Positions 57,105-64,000 of a stretch of 64,000 bases of DNA are shown here, piece after piece. Numbering within the stretch: the stretch's first letter is position 1; each line of letters begins with the position of its first letter. Source of the DNA: Brevundimonas sp. 357 (GTDB taxonomy: Bacteria; Pseudomonadota; Alphaproteobacteria; Caulobacterales; Caulobacteraceae). Where the stretch lies: positions 159,754 to 223,753 of the forward strand of contig NZ_RHWX01000004.1 in NCBI RefSeq assembly GCF_003938605.1, written 5' to 3'. Both the position numbers and the translations under genes were made by a program. The notes below the pieces were generated by a model. That model saw only the letters and a program-made list of their open reading frames with translations, was not told the DNA's origin and ran no database searches.

Positions 57105-58384
57105 TGACCGATATCCTGATGCCCGCCCTGTCTCCGACGATGGAAGAGGGCGTCCTGGCCAAGTGGCACGTCAAGGTCGGCGATACCGTCTCGGCGGGCG
57201 ACGTCATCGCCGAGATCGAAACTGACAAGGCGACGATGGAAGTCGAAGCCGTGGACGAAGGCGAAGTGCTGGAAATCCTCGTGCCGGAAGGCGCCGAGGG
57301 CGTGAAGGTCAATACGCCGATCGCCCGCCTGTCCGGTGACGCCGTAGCGCCCGCGCCGAAGAAGGCTGACGCCCCGGCTGAAACGCCGAAGGCCGAAGCG
57401 CCCAAGGCGGAAGAGGCTCCGAAGGCTGTGGCGGCGGCCGCTCCGGCCGCACCGAAATCGGACGACGGCGGCCGCATCTTCGCTTCGCCGCTGGCGCGCC
57501 GCTTGGCCGCCCAGGCCGGCCTGGACCTGAAGAGCATCGCCGGCACCGGCCCGCACGGCCGTATCGTCAAGCGTGACGTGGAAGCCGCCGGCAAGGGCGG
57601 CGCCAAGCCGGCCGTCTCGACCGCTTCTGCCGCCCCGGCCACAGCCGCCGAGCCGCGCAAGGTTCTGTCTCTCGCCCAGATGGGCATTCCGGACGGCAGC
57701 TACGACCTGATCCCGCTGGACGGGATGAAGAAGGCCGTGGCCCGCCGGATGGTCGACAGCATCCAGAACGTGCCGCACTTCCCGCTTTTCATCGACTGCG
57801 AGATCGACCAGCTGATGGCTGTTCGCGCCAAGGTGAACAAGATGCTGGAGCCGCAGGGCATCAAGGTCTCGGTGAACGACTTTGTCATCAAGGCCGCTGC
57901 GCTCGCTCTGAAGATGGTGCCGGAGGCGAACGCCTCCTACACCCCTGAAGGCATAGCCATGCACCACAACGCCGACGTCTCCATGGCGGTGGCGATCGAG
58001 GGCGGCCTGATCACCCCGATCATCCGCAAGGCCGAGACCAAGGGCCTGGCGCAGATAGCAACCGAGTCCAAGGATCTGGCCAAGCGCGCCCGCGAGCGCA
58101 AGCTGAAACCCGAAGAGTTCCAGGGCGGCACCTTCTCGGTGTCCAACCTGGGCATGTTCGGCATCAAGTCGTTCAGCTCGATCATCAATGAGCCGCAGGG
58201 CTGCATCATGAGCGTGGGCGCAGGCGAGCAACGTCCGGTCGTCAAGGACGGGCAACTGGCCGTGGCCACGGTCATGACCGTGACCCTGACCTGCGATCAC
58301 CGCGTGGTCGACGGTGCGACGGGCGCCCGCTTCCTGCAGGCGTTCAAGCCGCTGATCGAAGATCCCGTGGCGATGCTGGCCTAG
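57104..58384 (+). CDS. pdhC: Pyruvate dehydrogenase E2, dihydrolipoamide acetyltransferase
   Basis: A 426-residue acetyltransferase core. One lipoyl domain (about 1-78) is followed by a linker rich in Ala, Pro and Lys, an E3/E1-binding domain (about 125-160, [20 protein letters not shown]) and the catalytic domain (about 195-426) with the [13 protein letters not shown] active-site His. The lipoyl Lys is in [12 protein letters not shown]. It follows DUF5076 by a one-base overlap and is followed by a REP-like palindrome. Confidence 0.97.
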   Translation: MTDILMPALSPTMEEGVLAKWHVKVGDTVSAGDVIAEIETDKATMEVEAVDEGEVLEILVPEGAEGVKVNTPIARLSGDAVAPAPKKADAPAETPKAEAPKAEEAPKAVAAAAPAAPKSDDGGRIFASPLARRLAAQAGLDLKSIAGTGPHGRIVKRDVEAAGKGGAKPAVSTASAAPATAAEPRKVLSLAQMGIPDGSYDLIPLDGMKKAVARRMVDSIQNVPHFPLFIDCEIDQLMAVRAKVNKMLEPQGIKVSVNDFVIKAAALALKMVPEANASYTPEGIAMHHNADVSMAVAIEGGLITPIIRKAETKGLAQIATESKDLAKRARERKLKPEEFQGGTFSVSNLGMFGIKSFSSIINEPQGCIMSVGAGEQRPVVKDGQLAVATVMTVTLTCDHRVVDGATGARFLQAFKPLIEDPVAMLA

Positions 58385-58385
58385 T

Positions 58386-58431
58386 CACATGATCCCGAAA
58401 AGTGTCAGCGGTTTTCGGATGAGATCATGTG
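58386..58431. repeat. REP-like extragenic palindrome between pdhC and glutathione peroxidase
   Basis: Nested arms CACATGATC/GATCATGTG and CCGAAAA/TTTTCGG form an imperfect palindrome of 46 bp, starting 2 nt after the pdhC stop codon. I recall similar palindromes (ATGATCCCGAAAAG with a TTTTCGG partner) scattered in alphaproteobacterial genomes. It could stabilise the upstream mRNA or partly uncouple the PDH genes from the rest. Confidence 0.65.
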
Positions 58432-58458
58432 CTGAAAAAAGCGGGGGAGGGTGAAGTC

Positions 58459-58938
58459 ATGACCTCGGTCTATGACTTCTCCGCCCGGGCCATTGACGGC
58501 GCGGACGTGTCGCTGGATCGCTTTCGCGGCCAGGCGTTGCTGATCGTCAATACGGCGTCCAAGTGCGGCTTCACCGGTCAATATGACGGGCTGGAGAAGC
58601 TGCACCGCGACTTCGCCGATGCGCCGTTCGAGGTTCTGGGTTTCCCCTGTAACCAGTTCGGTCAGCAGGAGCCGGGCAGGGCGTCGGAAATCGCCGCCTT
58701 CTGCGCCAGTAGCTTCGACGTGACCTTCCCCTTGTTCGACAAGATCGAGGTCAACGGACCGAACCGCCATCCCCTCTATGCGTGGCTATCCCGGCAGAAG
58801 CGCGGATTCCTCGGCTCCCAAGCCGTCAAATGGAACTTCACCAAGTTCCTGACCGACCGCGAAGGCCGCGTCGTCGCGCGCTATTCGCCCCAGACTGAAC
58901 CTGAGGCCATCAAGGCCGACATCGAGAAGTTGATCTGA
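58459..58938 (+). CDS. Glutathione peroxidase (Cys type)
   Basis: A 159-residue thioredoxin-fold peroxidase. The peroxidatic Cys 36 lies in NTASKCGFTGQYDGLE, with Gln and Trp partners in GFPCNQFGQQEP and VKWNFTKF. It is the cysteine form, not selenocysteine, and probably uses thioredoxin in part. ATG 58459 is chosen because GGGGGAGGG lies upstream; the GTG at 58429 falls in the palindrome. It stands between pdhC and lpdA, only 2 nt before lpdA. Confidence 0.92.
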   Translation: MTSVYDFSARAIDGADVSLDRFRGQALLIVNTASKCGFTGQYDGLEKLHRDFADAPFEVLGFPCNQFGQQEPGRASEIAAFCASSFDVTFPLFDKIEVNGPNRHPLYAWLSRQKRGFLGSQAVKWNFTKFLTDREGRVVARYSPQTEPEAIKADIEKLI

Positions 58939-58940
58939 TC

Positions 58941-60347
58941 ATGGCTGCTGAATTCGATCTCGTCGTCATCGGCTCGGGCCCCGGCGGTTACGTCGCGGCC
59001 ATCCGCGCCAGCCAACTGGGCCTGAAGGTCGCCATCGTCGAGCGCGAGAACCTGGGCGGCATCTGCCTGAACTGGGGCTGCATCCCGACCAAGGCCCTGC
59101 TGAAGTCGGGCGAGAAGTTCGAGAGCTTGTCGCACCTGAAGGACTATGGCCTGTCCGCCTCGGGCGCCACTTTCGACTTCGACGCCATCATCCAGCGCTC
59201 GCGCGGCGTGGCCAAGCAGCTGAATCAGGGCGTCGGCTTCCTGATGAAGAAGAACAAGATCGAGGTCATCGAAGGTTCGGCCAAGCTTGAGAAAGGCGCC
59301 GCTGCGCCCAAGGTCGTCGTGGATCTGAAGGCCGGCGGTACGCGCACCATTGAGGCCAAGACGGTCATGCTGGCCGTCGGCGCCCGCGCACGCGCCCTGC
59401 CGCAGATCGGGCTTGAGGCCGACGGCGACAAGATCTGGGCCTATCGCGACGCCCTGGCGCCGAAGAAATTGCCCAAGACCTTCGTGGTCATTGGCTCAGG
59501 CGCCATCGGCATTGAATTCGCCAGCTTCTACCGCGCCCTGGGCGCCGAGGTGACGGTCGTCGAAGCTGTCGATCGCGTCATGCCGGTCGAGGACGAAGAG
59601 GTTTCCAAGGCCGCCCAGAAGGGCTTCGAGAAGCGCGGCATCAAGTTCAAGCTGGGCGCCAAGGTGACGAAGGTCTCCAAGAATTCCACGGGTGTGAAGG
59701 TCGATCTTGAAGTCAACGGCAAGGCTGAAAGCCTGGAGGCCGAGGTCTGCATCTCGGCCGTCGGCATCACCGCCAACACCGACGGCATCGGTCTGGAGGC
59801 GCTGGGCGTCGAACTGGACCGCGGCCACATCAAGACCGACAGCCACTGCCAGACCAATGTGAAGGGTCTCTACGCCATCGGCGACTGCGCCGGCGCGCCC
59901 TGGCTGGCGCACAAGGCCTCGCACGAAGGCATCCACGCCGCCGAACACATCGCCGGTTACAAGACCCCAAACGTCCATTCGCCGATCGCCGGCTGCACCT
60001 ACGCTCAGCCGCAGGTCGCCTCGGTCGGATTGACGGAGCAGGGGGCCAAGGCCGAGGGCCGCGAGGTCAAGATCGGCCGCTTCCCCTTCAAGGTGAACGG
60101 CAAGGCCATCGCGGCGGGCGAGACCGAAGGCTTCGTCAAGGTCATCTTCGACGCCAAGACGGGCGCCCTGATCGGCGCGCACATGATCGGCGCCGACGTC
60201 ACCGAGATGATCCAAGGTTACGTCACCGCCATCACTATGGAAGCGACCGAGGAAGACATCCACGGCATCGTCTATCCGCACCCGACCATGTCCGAGGCCA
60301 TGCACGAGGCGGCTCTCGACGCCTATGGCCGCGTGATCCACATCTAG
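58941..60347 (+). CDS. lpdA: Dihydrolipoyl dehydrogenase
   Basis: A 468-residue flavoenzyme (E3) that reoxidises the E2-bound dihydrolipoyl group and reduces NAD+. FAD-binding starts at GSGPGGYVAAIRASQ, the redox-active pair is C42 and C47 in GGICLNWGCIPTK, the NAD region is IGSGAIGIEFASFY, and the C-terminal HPTMSEAMHEAALDAYG carries the base His. It closes the PDH operon after the peroxidase gene. Confidence 0.97.
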   Translation: MAAEFDLVVIGSGPGGYVAAIRASQLGLKVAIVERENLGGICLNWGCIPTKALLKSGEKFESLSHLKDYGLSASGATFDFDAIIQRSRGVAKQLNQGVGFLMKKNKIEVIEGSAKLEKGAAAPKVVVDLKAGGTRTIEAKTVMLAVGARARALPQIGLEADGDKIWAYRDALAPKKLPKTFVVIGSGAIGIEFASFYRALGAEVTVVEAVDRVMPVEDEEVSKAAQKGFEKRGIKFKLGAKVTKVSKNSTGVKVDLEVNGKAESLEAEVCISAVGITANTDGIGLEALGVELDRGHIKTDSHCQTNVKGLYAIGDCAGAPWLAHKASHEGIHAAEHIAGYKTPNVHSPIAGCTYAQPQVASVGLTEQGAKAEGREVKIGRFPFKVNGKAIAAGETEGFVKVIFDAKTGALIGAHMIGADVTEMIQGYVTAITMEATEEDIHGIVYPHPTMSEAMHEAALDAYGRVIHI

Positions 60348-60412
60348 GGCGGTTGTTAGAAAATCTGAACTGTGGCTAAGAGGGTCGCTTCTCCCCATGG
60401 TTCGGATTTTCC

Positions 60413-61414
60413 ATGATTGTTGCGCCTTATGTCCTTGGCCTGATCGGCAACACGCCCTTGGTGCGCCTGAAACGCGCCTCTGAGGCCACGGGCTGTGAAA
60501 TCCTGGGCAAGGCCGAGTTTCTGAACGTGGGCGGCTCGATCAAGGATCGCGCCGCGCTCAGCATCATCCGCGCGGCGCGCGCCTCGGGCGCGCTGAAGCC
60601 CGGCGGGACGATCGTCGAAGGCACGGCGGGCAACACCGGCATCGGCCTCGCGCTGGTCGGCGCGGCGCTGGGCCATCCGGTCGTCATCGTCATGCCCCGC
60701 ACCCAGACGGAAGAGAAGAAACGCGCCGTCCGCCTGCACGGCGCCCGCCTGATCGAGGTCGACCCTGCGCCTTTCGCCAGCCCCAACCACTTCGTTCACT
60801 TCTCGCGCCGCCTCGCAGAAGAACTGAACGAAAGCGAGCCGAACGGCGCCTTCTACGCTGACCAGTTTGACAATCAGGCCAACCGCTTGGCTCACTATGA
60901 AGCCACCGGCCCGGAAATCTGGCGACAGACCGAGGGGCGTATCGACGGCTTCATCTGCGCCGTTGGATCTGGCGGCACCCTGGCCGGGACGGGCGCCTAT
61001 TTGCGCGAGCGTAATCCGGATGTTGGCATCGGTCTGGCCGACGTGCCCGGCGCCTCTCTCTACAGCTGGTTCACCGAAGGCGTGTTGAAAGGCGAGGGCG
61101 GCTCGATCGCCGAAGGCATCGGCGTCAATCGCATTACGGGCAATCTGCAGGGGCTGTCGGTCGATCACGCCTATCGCATCGAAGACGTCGAGTTCCTGCC
61201 CATCCTGTTCGGTCTGGTGAAGGAAGAGGGACTGTCCCTGGGGCCGTCCAGCGGGGTCAACATCGCCGGGGCGATGCGGCTGGCGCGCGAAATCGGTCCT
61301 GGCCGCACCATTGTGACCGTACTGTGCGATTCCGGTCAGCGATATGGCAGCAAGATCTATGATCCGGCCTTCCTGGCCGCCCGCAACCTGCCGACACCGG
61401 AATGGCTGAGCTGA
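60413..61414 (+). CDS. cysK: Cysteine synthase A-like PLP enzyme
   Basis: A 333-residue beta-replacing PLP enzyme, likely making cysteine from O-acetylserine and sulfide. The PLP Lys 44 is in GGSIKDRAALS and the asparagine loop is EGTAGNTGIGLALVG, instead of the usual ExTSGNTG; GLGPSS-type phosphate cup GPSSGVN is present. These small changes mean another beta-substituted alanine synthase, such as a cystathionine beta-synthase-like or 2,3-diaminopropionate type, is possible. ATG 60413 follows a hairpin-like repeat with weak RBS. It overlaps the LysR gene by one base. Confidence 0.85.
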   Translation: MIVAPYVLGLIGNTPLVRLKRASEATGCEILGKAEFLNVGGSIKDRAALSIIRAARASGALKPGGTIVEGTAGNTGIGLALVGAALGHPVVIVMPRTQTEEKKRAVRLHGARLIEVDPAPFASPNHFVHFSRRLAEELNESEPNGAFYADQFDNQANRLAHYEATGPEIWRQTEGRIDGFICAVGSGGTLAGTGAYLRERNPDVGIGLADVPGASLYSWFTEGVLKGEGGSIAEGIGVNRITGNLQGLSVDHAYRIEDVEFLPILFGLVKEEGLSLGPSSGVNIAGAMRLAREIGPGRTIVTVLCDSGQRYGSKIYDPAFLAARNLPTPEWLS

Positions 61415-62370
61415 TGATCCGCCGCAAGTCCGAGACCGCGCTGGAAAGCCGCATCCCGCCGTTGAACGCGCTGAAGGCCTTCGAGGCGGCGGCTCGGCGA
61501 CTGAACATCACCCGCGCCGCCGAGGAATTGTCGGTCACGCCAGGCGCCATCAGTCAGCAGATACGCATTTTGGAGCAGCACGCCGGCGCGCCTCTGTTTC
61601 ATCGCGAAGGGCGTCAGATCGCCCTGACCGACCTGGGAGCGGAACTCTATCCGCTTCTGCGCGACGGATTCGATCACCTGAAACGGGCAGGGGATCTGCT
61701 GTATCGACCGGACCGTCGTCATGCCCTGGCGGTCAGCGTCCCTCCATCGTTTGCAGCCAAGTGGCTGGCGCCGCGCATCGCGCGCTTCTCCGCCGCCCAT
61801 CCTGAGATCGAAGTGTGGATGTCAGCCGATATGCGCCTGGCGGATGTCAGCGGCGGCCGTGTCGATGTGGCGGTTCGTTATGGACGTGGCGACTATCCCG
61901 GCGTTCGATCGGAACGTTTGCTGAACGCTGATGTAACGCCGGTTTGCGCGCCAGGGCTGCTGGTTGGACGCCAGCCTTTGCGAAAGCCCGCTGACCTGGC
62001 GCACCACGTGCTGATTCATCTGCGACCCAGCGAATGGGAGGAGCCGCGACCGGACTGGGGCGCCTGGCTGAAGGCGCGCGATCTGACCGACATCGACGCC
62101 CAGGCGGGACCACGCTTCGACCAGACGGCCCTGGCCATCGAAGCCGCTGCTCACGGTCAAGGCGTCGCCTTGGCGCCGTACGCCTTCGTGGCGGACGACC
62201 TGGCTGCGGGTCGACTGGTCGCGCCATTCGCCGACGGCGCCTTGACCACGGACTTCGCATACTACGTTCTGATCAAGCGCAGCGGCGCCACGACGGCGGC
62301 GCGAACCTTTGTCGCCTGGTTGAAGGAAGAAGCCCATGCGGCGGCCGAGGCAGGTGTGGATGACCTTTAG
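61414..62370 (+). CDS. LysR-family transcriptional regulator (GcvA-like)
   Basis: A 318-residue regulator. The N-terminal winged helix-turn-helix has LNALKAFEAAARRLNITRAA (in parts) and VTPGAISQQIRILEQHAGAPLFHR. The C-terminal co-inducer domain (about 105-305) belongs to the GcvA/AmpR type (VSVPPSFAAKWLAPRIARF). ATG 61414 shares one base with the cysteine-synthase stop (TGATG), the pattern seen at several junctions here; ATG 61402, four codons upstream, is also possible. Being co-oriented, not divergent, it may control the gene before it, but this is uncertain. Confidence 0.87.
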   Translation: MIRRKSETALESRIPPLNALKAFEAAARRLNITRAAEELSVTPGAISQQIRILEQHAGAPLFHREGRQIALTDLGAELYPLLRDGFDHLKRAGDLLYRPDRRHALAVSVPPSFAAKWLAPRIARFSAAHPEIEVWMSADMRLADVSGGRVDVAVRYGRGDYPGVRSERLLNADVTPVCAPGLLVGRQPLRKPADLAHHVLIHLRPSEWEEPRPDWGAWLKARDLTDIDAQAGPRFDQTALAIEAAAHGQGVALAPYAFVADDLAAGRLVAPFADGALTTDFAYYVLIKRSGATTAARTFVAWLKEEAHAAAEAGVDDL

Positions 62371-62533
62371 GGCGAGAACTGGCATTTATCGCCTAAGATA
62401 TATTATGCGAAGGCCGACCAAGTTCGTTTCCGTTGCAACTGTCAGTGTTCCAGGTACCTGAGACTCCCGGCCTGAGCGGCGGTTTGGTTCCGGGTTCGTT
62501 GGACTCTGGTTCCAGGTTCGTCGGACTCAGGCG
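62371..62533. other. Intergenic stretch at the junction to the accessory-looking end
   Basis: These bases lie between two converging genes. Apart from the tandem repeat at 62486-62528, I see no frame with a ribosome-binding site and no RNA gene. The beginning (62380-62410) is noticeably more AT-rich than the neighbouring coding regions. Confidence 0.5.
62486..62528. repeat. 22-bp tandem direct repeat
   Basis: GGTTCCGGGTTCGTTGGACT and GGTTCCAGGTTCGTCGGACT are two copies (each extended by a C) 22 bases apart that differ at two positions. They lie between the LysR gene and the tandem-RHH gene. Their position at the boundary of an accessory-like stretch suggests a binding site or recombination remnant, but this is inference. 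Confidence 0.7.
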
Positions 62534-62884
62534 CTAAGCGGCTTCCGCATTCGCGCTCTCCAGCACATGGCTGACAGCGGTGAAAACTAGCTCATTCGGC
62601 GTCACCCGTCGACCAAGCGCCGCATCCCGAACGGTGTGAGCAAACCGGACCGGCACGTTGACGCTGATGTGCACAGCGTCGTTCTCGATTGCGAAAAGAT
62701 GGCGATATCCCGCCATGTGATCTCGGATAAAGGTCTCCACGGTCTCGACGTAGAAGTCTGCGGCTTTCAACCCACGACGGGCCGCCAACGCCTTCATGGC
62801 TTCGTGCATCGGCCTGGGCAGACGAAGACTCATCGAACGATGGCCGCTTTCCTCGGCGGATTGGGCGTCGTCGGAGATATTCAC
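62534..62884 (-). CDS. Small tandem ribbon-helix-helix protein, putative DNA-binding regulator
   Basis: A 116-residue protein. GTG 62884 is preceded by AAGGAG at an ideal distance. Two ribbon-helix-helix-like units appear in one chain: strand 17-23 (SMSLRLP) with helices about 24-38 and 40-56, then strand 71-78 (VHISVNVP) with helices about 79-93 and 95-110. Such single-chain double RHH proteins, TraY of the F plasmid being the known example, act as pseudodimers on DNA. No toxin partner is seen downstream. It lies 74 nt downstream of the TniQ-like gene on the same strand. The function is not recognised. Confidence 0.65.
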   Translation of the reverse strand: MNISDDAQSAEESGHRSMSLRLPRPMHEAMKALAARRGLKAADFYVETVETFIRDHMAGYRHLFAIENDAVHISVNVPVRFAHTVRDAALGRRVTPNELVFTAVSHVLESANAEAA

Positions 62885-62952
62885 TTTCGCTCCTTAGGCA
62901 ATTCATCCGGCTAGATTCGCAAACCCGGACTCTGTCGTCTAGAGCGTCAGAT

Positions 62953-62970
62953 TATATCCTATTGGATATA
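62953..62970. repeat. Short palindrome at the stop codon of the TniQ-like gene
   Basis: TATATCC-N4-GGATATA covers the stop codon at 62959-62961, just upstream of the tandem-RHH gene on the reverse strand. It may be an operator for that gene or a weak 3' hairpin. It stands out as AT-rich in a GC-rich region. Confidence 0.5.
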
Positions 62971-64000
62971 AAGCGCGACCGCAGCAGCTGCAGCAACGCG
63001 GTTGATCAATGGACTTGGCCATCTTCTGATCCGCTGCTCCATCTCAGTTAGATGGCGCTCCTCGACGTAGGCGAACAGCAGGCTGAAAAGGTCGGATGTT
63101 GCAAGCTGGCCGAGCGCGCTACGCGCTCGCTGTTGACCAATCCGGCCATAAGCCAGTTCGGAGTGTACATTTAGTCGATAGCCGCCCTCTAGATGCTCAA
63201 ATCGGGACGGGTCGATCAGGAGGCGTGCGCAGCTTTCTAGAAGTCGACGCTGCCAGAAGGCACCGATCAACGGAAAGCTGCCCTTTCTAAAATTTGCGGC
63301 CTGCTCCTGTGGTACCCAATCCCCGTCGGCGAACCGATGGATCAGACGCTCGCGGCTGCCACGAGCTTGCGTAAGAAGCATGTCGGTGAGGTCCATCAGC
63401 ACAATGCGCGCGGCGGACCAGCTAGGACCGACACACCAACAGTCAGGGAACGGCGATCCTTGCAGTGCCGAGCAGATGTCAGTTTCTAGACAGAGGCCGA
63501 GTGCGGAGGGCGACCCTTTGCGCGCTCCCCGCCGTTTGGAGGCACGTCGGAATGGATCTGCGACCTGATCGACGTTGCGAACAAATCGGACCCGGTACTC
63601 CCGGCGACCAGCGATCATGACCGGCATCAACTCCGCCGCGGCGAACTCGACTAACGCGATGTAGTGTCTCTGGCAGGTAACGCGCCAAGCAAGGCGCCAT
63701 TCGTTCCGCAGGTAGTGGTCACGGCCCGCGGATGCGTCATCAGCGAGACACACCTCGCACCCCTTACCGATTCCTGCTTCGCCTTCTGGCGGGATGTGTA
63801 GATCGCCGACAGCGACCTTGGGCCATTCGCTCGTCCAAAGGGACGCCAGTCTGTCCAACTGGACCAAGGAAGCCCCTGCCCTCTGCATGGCGTTGAGGAT
63901 GTCCCGCGAAAGATCGACCTCGCTGATCTGCTCCCCGAAAACTGGATCACCGGACGTTAGAGTTTTCCGCTGAGATTTCCCTGGCTGGGAAGGAGCGGAA
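62959..64000 (-). CDS. TniQ-like zinc-finger protein (N-terminus outside window)
   Basis: The frame stays open to the right edge of the window, so the true start lies beyond 64000; ATG 63888 is internal. About 346 residues are visible. A TniQ/TnsD-like zinc finger stands at GCEVCLADD ... YLRNEWRLAWRVTCQRH: numbered from ATG 63888, Cys 44, Cys 47, Cys 72 and His 75 with the WRLAW signature. TniQ family proteins guide target choice in Tn7-like and Tn5053-like transposons. The about 230-residue C-terminal part is not recognised. No transposase is in the window. The fit is by motif only, so a stand-alone TniQ-domain protein is possible. Confidence 0.65.
   Translation of the reverse strand, partial: SAPSQPGKSQRKTLTSGDPVFGEQISEVDLSRDILNAMQRAGASLVQLDRLASLWTSEWPKVAVGDLHIPPEGEAGIGKGCEVCLADDASAGRDHYLRNEWRLAWRVTCQRHYIALVEFAAAELMPVMIAGRREYRVRFVRNVDQVADPFRRASKRRGARKGSPSALGLCLETDICSALQGSPFPDCWCVGPSWSAARIVLMDLTDMLLTQARGSRERLIHRFADGDWVPQEQAANFRKGSFPLIGAFWQRRLLESCARLLIDPSRFEHLEGGYRLNVHSELAYGRIGQQRARSALGQLATSDLFSLLFAYVEERHLTEMEQRIRRWPSPLINRVAAAAAVALYIQ

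Noticed and set aside
60350..60412. Imperfect hairpin AAAATCTGAAC / GTTCGGATTTT before the cysteine-synthase-like gene as a riboswitch
   Set aside because: A single long-loop imperfect stem without conserved riboswitch elements. It could be a regulatory hairpin but nothing more can be said.

Overview
This is a GC-rich, gene-dense chromosomal segment from an alphaproteobacterium of the order Caulobacterales, most likely Brevundimonas or a close relative. The assignment rests on PopZ and a PopA-like degenerate GGDEF protein, a fused IspDF enzyme, the dusB-ntrYX-dat-hfq-hflX order, a pdhA-pdhB(lipoyl)-DUF5076-pdhC operon and several TonB-dependent receptors. This comes from recognised protein families and gene order; no database search was run.

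Layout. 1-4643: a 5'-truncated TonB-dependent receptor, a small PraB-like secreted protein and a second, atypical receptor. 4724-7399: an AcoR-like GAF/Fis regulator without an AAA+ domain, a perfect palindrome, and the AcoD/ExaC-type aldehyde dehydrogenase it probably controls. 7558-15447: a divergent XRE-cupin regulator facing a TonB receptor, a DUF885 metallopeptidase-like protein and a prolyl oligopeptidase, which together look like a peptide uptake and digestion locus. 15579-19906: tRNA-Asn, a SpoU methyltransferase, tRNA-Cys, a degenerate PCMT, a TolC-like protein and PopZ. 19942-29913: recG, sdhE, mfd, a membrane spermidine-synthase-like protein, a CinA C-terminal protein, a TusA-like protein and a YihY/BrkB protein. 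30052-41456: popA-like, ispDF, dusB, ntrY, ntrX, D-amino-acid aminotransferase, hfq, hflX and a cation/proton antiporter. 41453-47626: HAD phosphatase, mazG, a GPH-type MFS transporter, a VanY-like peptidase with a small HELVH protein, wrbA, a YgiD-type dioxygenase and DoxX. 47709-54286: acyl-CoA/ACP synthetase, lipA, a Coq10/RatA START protein, a possibly frameshifted FAD oxidoreductase, rpmF, eno and an FtsB-like protein. 54400-60347: the pyruvate dehydrogenase operon with DUF5076 and glutathione peroxidase genes inside it, ending in lpdA. 60413-62370: a cysteine-synthase-like enzyme and a LysR regulator.

The last 1.6 kb (62371-64000) looks different. It holds a 22-bp tandem repeat, a small protein that reads as two ribbon-helix-helix domains in one chain, and the C-terminal part of a TniQ-like zinc-finger protein running off the window. 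It may be the edge of a mobile or accessory element.

The genes mostly serve central metabolism and the cell envelope. LipA can supply lipoate for the pyruvate dehydrogenase complex, eno feeds it, NtrYX, Hfq and PopA are regulatory, and RecG and Mfd repair DNA. The places most worth a second look are the terminal RHH/TniQ pair, the AAA+-less AcoR-like regulator with its palindrome, the peptide-scavenging locus, the apparent loss of ntrBC beside ntrYX, and the start-proximal frameshift at about 50930.
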